Below the pieces are notes generated by a model that saw only the letters and a list, made by a program, of their open reading frames with translations, did no database searches and was not told the DNA's origin. 64,000 bases of DNA from Ophiura sarsii (Eukaryota > Echinodermata > Ophiuroidea > Amphilepidida > Ophiuridae), in the NCBI GenBank assembly GCA_035610835.1, contig CM069454.1, forward strand, positions 54,984,031 to 55,048,030, read 5' to 3'. The translations under genes were made by a program, and so were the position numbers. Shown one piece after another: positions 12,301 through 24,300 of the stretch. Position 1 is the stretch's first letter. Each line of letters starts with the position of its first letter.

Positions 12301-15300
12301 TTAATTTTATAACAGGGATACAAGTTATACAAGGTTCATCTCTTAGAAATCAAATGATGGTCTTCATTTGATGGTCTTCGTTGATCTGATAAGAACTCCA
12401 TCATGACTAGGCCTATCCTTCAAACCTAATGCGATTTGCTATCTACTGAAGGTAGTGTCAGGTTGCTATCTACTGAAGATAGTGTCAGATTGCTATCTAC
12501 TACAGATAGTGTCAGGTCAAAATCTACTAAAGATAGTGTCAGGTTGCTATCTACTAAAGCTAGTGTCAGGTTGCTATCTACTGAAGATAGTGTCAGGTTG
12601 CTATCTACTGAAGATAGTGTCAGGTTGCTATCTACTGAAGATAGTGTCAGGTTGCTATCTACTGAAGATAGTGTCATGTTGCTATCTATAACTGAAGATA
12701 GTGTCATATTGCTATCTACTGCAGATAGTGTCTGGTTGCTATCTACTGAAGATAGTGTCAGATCTTCTGAAGATAGTGTCTGTTTGCAATCTACTGAAGA
12801 TAGTGTCTGGTTGCTATCTACTGAATATAGCGATGGAAAGAACATTCCATGATGTTAATCCAAATACTTGGCCTGCTCTTACCTACGATTCTGATTGTGT
12901 TTCTAGTAGGCCTAATGTAGCACCTTCTTTGTTTTAATCGTAAGTTATCAAGAGAAATCGCCAGTTTAGACTTAATGCTCGGGGGGGGGGGGGGGGGTGC
13001 CTTGAGATCTCAACTAGCGGCACTTAGAGGGTAGCATACAGTTTCACACAAGTCGCATACTATTAATTTAGGTGTTTGTTTGTTAAAAGTGTATTTGAGG
13101 TCTCAAGCATGCATTTATTACACACTAGAATGAAGTGCATTGTTATAATATTATGCACTTTAATCCATCAAAGACTGGGAGCTTAGATACGCCATTTCTC
13201 TGCTTTGTGTTAAAATGAATCGGGCGTGGGTCTTTTGGTTATCCTAATGCGAGGGTGTGAGAATTGTCTGCAAGCTTACCTGGCTATAGACATAATAGAC
13301 TCCTGCATCTCGTACTGTCACGTTACCACTGTGTGTATGGAGGTGGAACTTGTCATGTAAGTCACTAGTCATCCATTCTGCCGCTCTCCAATGAGGTATC
13401 CAACCGCCTGTAAGGATAGCATACAAATAATAGGGATAGAATAAGAACTAATTTCTCAAAAAATGAGAACAAAAACAGAAACAACGATAACAATAAAAAA
13501 CAACTGTGACAATGAAAAGCAAACAAAAGTCAAAGTCAATAACAATAACTACAAAACAACAAGTAAGCATCAACATCAATGACAAACATAACAGCAATGA
13601 TGACAAAAACAACAACAACATAAAAACAATAAGAATAACAATAAGAATTAACCCCTGTGGTCTACCTGTCTATCTTACAGTGGTTCTGATTGGTTTATTA
13701 CAAGATGTACTCATATGAATAGCCAACTCCTATCTTTATCAGGGATATCATTATTCTAACGATGTCTCTCAGTGGTGCAATAAATGATGTATCCATCTTT
13801 CTGACCAATCGGCCGGTAGTTCTCAGGGGGTTAAAGCATCAACAGCAAAGGCAACAATAACATACATGTAAGGGTCAACAACAACAACAACAACAACATG
13901 CACAACAACAACAAATGTGACCACAACCACAACAATAACAACAAAACCAACAACAACACTATTTTCATATAACAACCACTCTTAGGCCAAACAAAGAAGA
14001 TTGTTTGTCTCAAAAGCCCGCCCGCATTGGTATGTGAAATGAGCTACGGTGCGTAGGTCTACGCGCTGAGGATTTTTTGTGTTGATTTTTTACAAATTTT
14101 TTTTAAATAAAGGTCTCGGTAAGCTTGGATTAGCAAAAAACAAAAACAAAAAATAGCATACCTCATAGCCCTTTTTCTAAAAAATAAATAAATCACACAA
14201 CACTTAGCTTTTTTGCCAAATGTTTCTGAGACAAACCTTCTTCTTTGTTTGGCCTTATATTGGAAGTGTTTTATTTTCTCAGTCCAAACAACATTCTTAC
14301 TACTTTCATCAACTCAATAAATGAGACACCGAACTGTTGATCAATGCAGACATTTTTACTCTAAAATTCCTGTTTGTTAACACTTTCCACGCGGTTATTA
14401 GTTTTACCATACAGGGTGGTCCCAAAAAAACTATACCCAACTTTGGAGGCCATTTTCTCCTAGATGATAAAATATTTTAGTAATAGTAAGCAGTTAAGGA
14501 TTAAGTTTAATAATGGGTCTTGGGTCATTACATTATTGTGTCATATCATATTGTCATAAAGTGCATATCATGTTGATGCATTGACAGCTCCCGTGGAAAA
14601 GCCATTTTTACACATACTCGCTAAAAATAGCAATATCTCAAAAAATATTAATGTATTATCTTCCCTATTTTCACCAATAATGCTCAACGATATATGCTTT
14701 AATAATATGCAAACCAAATTACTAAAATATTTTATCATCTAGGAGAAAATGGCCTCCAAAGTTGGGTATAGTTTTTTTTGGACCACCCTGTATACAAAAC
14801 AGATTTTTTTTCAGAAACCTTTCCAAATTTTCAAAGTCTATCTCAAGAATTACTGAACCAATACTAGGCATGTTTGTACTTATTTCAATGCCATTTCTCA
14901 TGGTGGTTCCAAATATAGTAATGAATTTCAATAATGTTGACATTTTTGAAACATTTTATGACATTTTGGAATGTCATCTTCAGCTGCCTGCCGCGTGGAA
15001 AGTGTTAGGCTTATTCCGTTTGGATGATTAACCCCTGGGTACTACCTGCCTCTTTAACAATGTTTATGATTAGTTAATTTCAAGATATAATCATTTAGAT
15101 AACCAATTGAAATACTGCTTCCAAAATATTTCACTCCAATCTTTATCCGGGACACAATTATTCTAACAATGTCTCTGATTGGTGCAATAAATAATGTATC
15201 CATTTTCTGACCAATCGGCAGGTAGTTATGATGATGCTGCCTCAGTATTTTGTGTTACAACATGATATTAAAGCAGTATGATCTGATGTTGCATAATGCG

Positions 15301-18300
15301 ATTCAGACAACCAAGTCTTCTTCCATATATTTTTGTGCTTTTTGCGCTTAAATCGGCCACCGCAACAACAACATGCGAATGTATTTCTTTTGTGTATAGG
15401 TCTATGCGATGAAGCTACAAATCTCAAAATAAAAACATGCAAATCAGCTTAAATTTGGTGAAGCGCGAAAAATTAATTGTGCGATAATGACCACTTGTAC
15501 AGTAGTGCGTGGTTAACTAGAGCTACCTACTACCAGCACCCTCCATGCCACATTCAGCGTTGGCAATCGGCCAAGTTGATGCAATGCCAATTTAGAAATA
15601 AACATTTATTTATTTATAGATTTAAAGGATTACATGTATACATGCACCGTTTGTGTGTGAACATTTTCGAAAGAAAAAAAGCTCTGCTGGGGAGCCCAGG
15701 TACGTGATAAAGCATTCAAAGAGGGTTTTTCCCCATTGCGTCCCGGTCCCGCACAGAAAGCAGAGCGCAAAACAAATTATAAGCGATGAAATGAAGATTA
15801 TTTTTGTCAATAGAGGGCTCACTCAGGAAAACTTTGGATCAACCTATAGTGATTGTTTTTGGAAAGTTGTCTTTGTTATCATTAATGTGACATCAATGTA
15901 AGCTATCTACTAATGAGAAAAAATACTGCTGATAGCAATACGAGCTTTCTACTGCTAATAGCAATGCAAGTTACTGCTGATAGCAATGCGAGCTTTTGCT
16001 GATAGAAGTGCAAGCTATACTGCTGATAGCAATGCAAGTTACTGCTGATAGCAATGCGAGCTTTTGCTGATAGAAGTGCAAGCTATACTGCTGATAGCAA
16101 TGCAAGTTACTGCTGATAGCAATGCGAGCTTTTGCTGATAGCAATGCAAGCTATACTGCTGATAGCAATGCGAGCTTCTGCTGATAGCAATGCAAGCTAC
16201 TGCTGATAGCAATGCAAACTATTGCTGATAGTAGTGCAAGCTATACTGCTGATAGCAATGCAAGTTACTGCTGATAGCAATGCGAGCTTCTGCTGATAGC
16301 AATGCAAACTATTGCTGATAGCAATGCAAACTACTACTGACAGAAATGAAGCTACTGCTGATAGCAGTGCAAGCTACTGCTGATAGCAATGCAAACTATT
16401 GCTGATAGAAGTGTAAGCTATACTGCTGATAGCAATGCAAGTTACTGCTGATAGCAATGCGAGCTTCTGCTGATAGCAATGCGAGCTTCTGCTGATAGCA
16501 ATGCAAACTACTACTGACAGAAATGAAGCTACTGTTGATAGCAGTGCAAACTATTGCTGATAACAGTGCAAGCTATAGCCTATACTGCTGATACCAATGC
16601 AAGCTACTGCTAATAGCAATGCAAACTACTTTTTTTTTGGAAGATGAATAAGATTTAATACGCTTTATACAAACAACAACAATGTAATGGTTCAATGTAC
16701 ACATCAAGGTCAAAAAGCCACTTTAATCTGTGCACATTATTTGTATTCATCCTGTACATCCAATCACTGCCACCAAACTGTTTAACATAGGCCTATGGCC
16801 AAACTATTAAAACCACTCATTGAGACATAACACCAACTTAACTGAGCACCAACAGGGATTTGAACCTTGGTCCTATCCTCATTAAAGTAAAAAGCACCAG
16901 TGTATAGATCAAAAAAGGAGTTCTCCCTGTCTTTGACACTTGACATTTTTGATCAATGACTTAACACTTTTCACGCGGCTACTCGTTTTACCATACAAAA
17001 CAGATTTTTCAGAAACCTTTTCCCATTTTCGAAGTCAATCTCAATGATTACTGAACCAATACTAAGCATGTTTGTACTTATTTTAATGCATTTATCATAG
17101 TGATTCCAAATATGGTAATGAAATTCAATAATTTTGACATTTCTGGACCATTTTGTGAAATTTTGGAATGTCGTCTGCAGTCACCTGCCGCGTGGAAAGT
17201 GCTAATAGGCTCCTGATGATGTTATTTGAAAATGAATTAATGATTTAGTGGTAAAAGCAAAGAAATTCCAGCTGCAAATAGCACAATTGGTATGATACCA
17301 ACCCATACCTCTATCCTCTGTTGTTTTTTCTTAAAGACCCTCTATTTTCTGAATTACACCTATTCAAAGTTTTGGAAAGACGTTGAATGTGCGGCTACAT
17401 TGTGCCTATCTCTGACATGAATGAGAAGGTAGTGGTCAAGCTGTTAATTACTTTAGCATATGTTATGTACTGCCCTACTGAGAAAAGCCATTTGGGCACT
17501 GCAGTGTTGCAAAGCATGATGGACTGTAAGAAATCTTCTTTGTGGTAAAAATATGCATATTCACTTAATCTTTGGGGTTTTGCTGTGACCGCTAAATCTA
17601 TACATCAATTGATAATAAATAATTAATAGGAAATATTGTTCGCTGGATCGATATCAGGGCTTTACTATGTTTAGTCATTTGTGTGCACATCTGTGATCTG
17701 ATCTACTGTTATGAAGTTTTGATTCAAATGCAATCACAACACAGTCTTTAACATTAGGTACGGTACTCCAAAAGAAATGAAAAATGTCTCAAGCTTTCAT
17801 CCCACATGATCATGACTATTTTGATGGACCATTTAAGTGCGAAAGGATATTAGTCTTCAAGCAAGATTGTGTTATTACTAGTCAATGCCTCCAAGGGTAC
17901 CATGGGCGTAACCTCCCTCTATGTATATTAGCAAAAAATAAGTCAGTTATGCCCTCCCCTGATCACATGCCTGTCCCCTCTCATGCACCCCTAAAAAAAC
18001 CACACCTAGTTATGCTACTTAAGGGTATGAATCAAGTCTGTTCCCTCCATTCAACCCATGACAATAAAATAAAAGATTGAGGATTTTGGAACTCCTTTAT
18101 GAAAATTAATTAATAAATTTAAGTAAATAAGTTAATAAATAAACGAATAAACAAATGAGTGATGCCCATGCATGTTCCTTTTAGCTAGCTGAATGCCCCC
18201 ATAGGGGGGGGGGACTAATTCTTAACAACTGATGGACTATACATATTATGTACATTTTTGGACACAAGTTGTACACCCCTCTGTAAATGTGTGTGTTAAC

Positions 18301-21300
18301 AAGCTATCGAAATGGTTGCGAGATGATTTTTATTCCCTCATATTGTAGAGAAAACCCCCGCTAAAAGCAGCTTTTTGATCATTGCAGCAAAATACCAATG
18401 ATAACTTTTGATAAAAATTACAATTACAGTCATTTTTCTACAAATTTGTTCTCAAAATACTGAATTGTTTTGAGTAATCCAAAATTATTGGTTCATTTAG
18501 AAAATAACACCAACTTGCATAAAACAAATTTGTAGAAAGTTTTATGACTAAACTATTTTCAACAGAAAATTTGCAAGCGATAGAAGTAAGGTTTACATAC
18601 CAATTATTGTCCCAAATTCTGGGTTAAACCGGTCAAATTCTACATCTAAAAAGTAACAAGAAAGTTCATGCACTGTCAGACATCACATGTGATATTTTAA
18701 CACTTTCCACGCGGCAGGCATCTGCAGATGACATTTCAACATTATTGAATTTCACAACCATATTTGAAATCACCATGAGAAATGCATTTAAATAAGTACA
18801 ATCATGCCTAGTATTGGTACAGTAATCCTTGAGGTAGATCTTGAAAGTTTGGAAAGATTTCTGGAAAAATCTGTTTTGAATATGGTAAAAATAATAGCCG
18901 CATGGAAAGTATTAAGGGCTTCTGATCTGAGAGACATGTTGAAATGTCCCTCATCAATGTAAGGTATATAATGTACAGTACACTGCAAATCTAAATGTTC
19001 ATGATTTTTATAACGGATAATTAACACTTGAACGCATTAATGCTCTAAGATTGTACAGATACAAAGATTGACGTGTTAAAGAGTTCATATTTTAACACAC
19101 GGACATGTTAAAGGCATCCAAAGTGTTCAAATATGAACTCTATCACATGTTAACCTACATATTTTTCAGGCGTTCATCAGGTGTTAATGTGTTAATAAGT
19201 GAACACTTAATGAAACTTAATGAACACATTCTATACCTTTACTGTACAATCTTAGAGCATTAATGCGTTCAAATCATTAACACTTAGATTTGGAGTGTGG
19301 GGTGGGTGAGCCGCTCTAACTTGTTTGTAGACTGATATCGCGATCCTGTTTTAGTGTTTAATTTAGATACCTTTTTCGAGCCATTATTCTTGCGCTCCCT
19401 GGCTTTCGGGATTATTGCGATCCTTCATTCAGCATAGTATTGAGTTCTCTCCACTTGTAGCAGAAACCGACCATCAACTGAGATACCGGCTGCAAGCTAC
19501 CCGCTATCTACGATGACCTGATGTCATGTGATTGCCCAAAAAGGTGGTCATGTGACAAGTGGAGGGAAGTAAGCACTATACGCTGTATGAAGGGATCGCA
19601 ACGATCCCAAAGGCTACGGAGCTCAAGAATAATGGTTCGAAAAGTTCTCTAAATTAATCATTAATTGTTCGTTGTTTGTAGCAAGAGGATGACAATGGCA
19701 CAAATGTAGGGCAGCAGTAGTCACCTTCTGTTTATACACATCACTGCATATTTTCTTTTACAATATACTTTCTGAGCGTTTTCTTTCAGAGGTCTTATCT
19801 ATGCAACCATTTTCCATTGAAATCTTAAATTATGAAATTCTGCAAACCCAACTTTTGAAAGCTAAAATATACACTAAACACACGTTTAAAGGGAAGCGGT
19901 CATGGTGAGGATTCTAACGAAAATTGAACAGCGCGCGGCGACTATTTGAATCTAAACAAGTTGGACATTGGCGCAGTCTGTAATTGTTCTACGTATGTTT
20001 ACATGCAAGCGGTATTGTGTGCGACTCTACAACAATCTCTTAACCCAATGTGGACGGCGCGCTCAATCAACCATCCTTCATTTGATTGAACGCATTTTCT
20101 ATCGTATGATGTAAGTGATGTATTAGTTATGAGCTAAGGTTTAGCTGGTACAAAATCGTCATCAGCGGTTTCTTTTCCTCACCATGCGCTATTCCCTTTA
20201 ATGTACGCAATAGTTTTAAGAGGCTTTTACACTTTCCACGCGGCAGTCGTCTGCATACGACAGGTCCAAAAGTTCACAAAATGTCAAAATAATTGAATTT
20301 CATCACCATACTTTGGTATCACCATGAGAAATAAATTAAAATAAGTACAAACAAGCCAAGGTAGCGAGGTGGCGCAGTCGGTTAGAGCGTCGTTACACTG
20401 CTGCGCACCGTAGTTCTGTTGGTGGATCGTTTGAGCGTGAGTTCAATATGATACACCAACACAGCCTTGTCCCCATGCCTCCTTCAGACCGTGCAGACTG
20501 AAGTAGGCATGTACATAGGCACACCGTGGTTCGGAAGTCACATAGAAATGGTGGTCCCGTGCATCGGAAGAGCAAACCCTGAGCACGTTAAAAGGTCACA
20601 GACTCCTTCGTAAAGAGTAGGGGATCATCCCGGTCTGTGTCTGTACTCTCATGTTTGTATTTCTAGGTTCAAGGGATACGTTGTGCTACTATACTCTACA
20701 AAGAGGTTTCTGCACACTAAGGAAGATGATGATGAGATGATGTATTGGTTCAGTAATCTTTGAGATAGACTTTGAAAGGGAAAGGTTTCTGAAGAAAACA
20801 ATCTGTTTTGTATAATGGTTAATCAATAGCTGCGTGGAAAGTGTTAAGTACTGGTCACTAGAGGTAGCAGAAGCTCCAAAGTGAGAAGGAGATTGAAAGC
20901 TGAACAATTTTTACTTTTTGGATTTCAGGTTCATAGACAATTGTCACAAGTGTGGGGCTGACGCGCAGTGGGTGGAGACTTATATGACCATTGAGGGAGC
21001 GAGAACAACTAAAAATAGAGTGCATAAGAGGTTGCCAAAATGTCCCAAAAAAGGAGTCTTTGTGTGACAAATTTGCCAGTTCTAAGAAAGGAGGTGGGGG
21101 GTTCTCTGCAAAAAAAAGCAAATTTTCCAAAAAATAGGGTCATTGGGCAAACATGGTTACATTTTCAACACACAGGATGAGCTATTCAAGATAACAATGC
21201 CTTGCTTTATAGAACATGTCACCTCTTGTTGATCAACTATGTCAAGTGCCTGGTTCCATTCCATGCATGGGGAAACATGCATTGACTGTTTCATTGACTG

Positions 21301-24300
21301 CTGCTGTTATAGATCCCATGGCATGCAGATGAATGGTTTGGTTTTGTGTATGGTTTATGGACACTCCCTTTGAATGCGCCCTCATACCGGCAGGCAAGTA
21401 TACCGGCAGGCAAGTTTTTGTTTGGCTGGCAATTCGTGCGCACTCCGGCAGGCTAACTTCTGTTTGCTTGGCTGCTGTGACATCGTCTATATATAGGTGA
21501 TATAGTCTATAGATATCTAAATCACAATGTATAGACCATGTCACCTCTTGTTGATCAACAATTTCAAGTGCACGGTTCCATTCCATGCATAGGGGAGCAT
21601 GCATAGGGGAGCATGCATTGACTGTTGTATTGACTGCTATTGTATGGTTTATAATGGACACTCCCTTCGAATGCACACACATAACAGCAGGCAAGCTTTT
21701 GTTTGGCAGGCAAATTTGCGCGCACCTGCTGTGTTGTTACAGGTGACATCGTCTATTGCTTGTGTAACTTTCTGTGAAGGCATTTGCACTTGTGCTATTA
21801 AAAAAGTGTGAAAGTTGCCAGGTGCATATTATACAAATACTACATGGTTAGAGGGGAAATAGTGCAATCTATTTTCCCGAGGTACTGGCTACAGGCTTAC
21901 TACCCCGAACCCGGAGGGTGAGGGGTGGTAGGCCTGTAGCCAGTACCGAGGGAAAATAGTGTGCCCTATTGCCCCGATCATACCATGTAGTATTTGCTTT
22001 ATTACACCTCACTGTGACTCTGGGATGAGGTTGTAGGGAAGTAGCCAAAACTACCACACAGGAAATAGCTCAATTTCTCCAATAGCTCAATTTATTATCA
22101 CTGTGGCCAGCTCAATTGACCAATGAAATTGCAGTATTTATGCCTATTATCTCATGAATATTTATGAGGTGTAATAACATAGTCTATATCAGTTTTATCA
22201 ACCATAGCAGGTCCACTAACTTGCTGAATCCAAGTTACGAGTAGATATTTGCAATTGGAGGGTAAATGTTTACACTAAGTTGATTCAAAGAGTCTAAGTT
22301 AGCACATTTATCTTGTTTCCCCCCACTAAAAGCAGTCTAGGAGCAGTTGTCCTCCTCTGTTCCCAGCCCCCCCCCCCCCCCCCCCCCCCACTCAAAACTA
22401 TCAAACAGCAGCAATTGATCCCTTATTAAATCGAGTCAATAAAGTTAATGCAAATCTAAATGAGCTATCTATAATTACAAGCTAATCTTATGAATCTAAT
22501 ACTAGTAAATGGCAGCAATTGGTGTATTACTATAAAGGGTTCAACAAAAGAAAGTATACCACTTTGTTTATGTCATTTTGAGTAACTTTCAATTTATTCT
22601 TGTCCAAACAGGATAGATAGGCATTTAGATGAATCTCTTAGGCATAATTTGATACCAAATTTGCCCCCTAACAACAAAGATAAACCATGATTAGCACCAT
22701 TTAAAGGAAAATATCCCATTTTCAAAAGTCGCATTTCTAATACACAGCACGAGAAGAAAGGGCCAATTGTTAACACACACATATGCCATATTTATCCCGT
22801 ACTGATCACCGCGCATATCCCTCAATGTGCGGGCTAATTCCAATGTAAACTGATGCATGGGTGAAGGATTTGAATGTAAAGGAATGTTAATGGATGGGGA
22901 GAACATGGATAGATTAACCAAATCTTCTCGTGCTGTGTATTGGAAATGCGACTTTTGAAAATGGGATATTTTCCTTTAAATGGTGCTAATCATGGTTTAT
23001 CTTTGTTGTTAGGAGGCAAATTTGGTATCAAATTATGCCTAAAAGATTCATCTAAATGCCTATCTAGCCTGTTTGGTCAAAAACAAATTGAAAGTTACTC
23101 AAAATGACGTAAACAAAGTGGTATACTTTCTTTTGTTGAACCCTTTTAATTACAAAGTAGCATCAGAATATAATGCACTTCTTAAGGGGGCTGTGCACCT
23201 TCAGGTACAGCCTCCGTAAAACTGCGGTAACTTCTTCATTATTCATTTAATCTATATAAAAGTATACATTTTTTTGTAGGAAAGGGTTCAATGAATCCAA
23301 CCATGATCATGAAATTGACCATTTTGGAAAAAAATATTTAAAAAATATATTTGTTGACCCATTTTAGGTTGTGCAAAGATAACTCAAAATATATGTTGTC
23401 AAATTTTGTCATACTAGTTTTATTATATTCCTCATACAATTCCCTAGGAATTTTGTTGTTTTGTTTTTGAAAATCTTTCTTATTTTTTGAATTATCGACC
23501 AAAATGTGCCAACAAATGTGATTTTTTACCAAAAATGGTGATTTTCACGATTTTGGAGGTAAAAAATCACGTCTTTTAGCACTTTTTGGTCTATAATTCA
23601 AAAAATAATAAAGTTTTTCCAACAAAACAAAAAAGATTCATAGGGAATTGTATGAGGAATATAGTAAAACTACATGTAGTATGACAACACTTGACACAAT
23701 CTATTTTGAGTTATCTTTGCAGAACCTAAAATGGGTCAAAAAACATGTTTTTTATTATTGTTTCCAAAATGGTCAATTTCATGATCATGGTTGGATTCAT
23801 TGAACCCTTTCCTGCAAAAAAATGTATACTTTTATATAGATTAAATGAATAATGAAGAAGTTACGGCAGTTTTACTGAGGCTATACCGAAGGTGCACAGC
23901 CCCCCTTTAAAGGATGTCCCAAAAATGTTTATACCATGTTTGAAAAATATTTAAAATATACAAACAACATTGCAGTCCAAATCTAATTAATACCTGCGAT
24001 ATGGCATGCCATTATTAAAACCTGTTTTTTCACTTTCAGGGTATTTCAACAACAACTCAAAGCAAACTTCAAAACTGCCGCTAATGCATGGCTTATGAAA
24101 GGATGGTATAAATCAGTCAAACTGAGCAATTCCCTCACACCATTCAAATTATTGCTTCATGAAATATCACAAACAGTTGATATCTTTTAACTTTGTAGTG
24201 GAAATTAAAAGTGGACACTGCAAAAAAAAGCATCATTTGAGCCTGATTTTGGTCAAACTTGTAATCTACCATTTTCCCCATAACTTCTGTCACAAACGTT

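Noticed and set aside
12426..12852. Two long open frames of 138-139 codons on opposite strands
   Set aside because: Both arise from the 27-bp tandem array, whose unit length is a multiple of three. There is no promoter, splice or domain evidence.
15906..16631. CRISPR-like array
   Set aside because: Units are contiguous variants without unique spacers, in clearly eukaryotic DNA; it is a minisatellite.
20359..20440. A tRNA gene
   Set aside because: Only the A box region is good; stems and a proper B box are missing and the sequence continues into a SINE body with a simple-repeat tail.
21242..21694. Minus-strand frame of 150 codons with some Cys and His
   Set aside because: It spans a direct duplication with matching frames in both copies, and the translation repeats itself without domain features.
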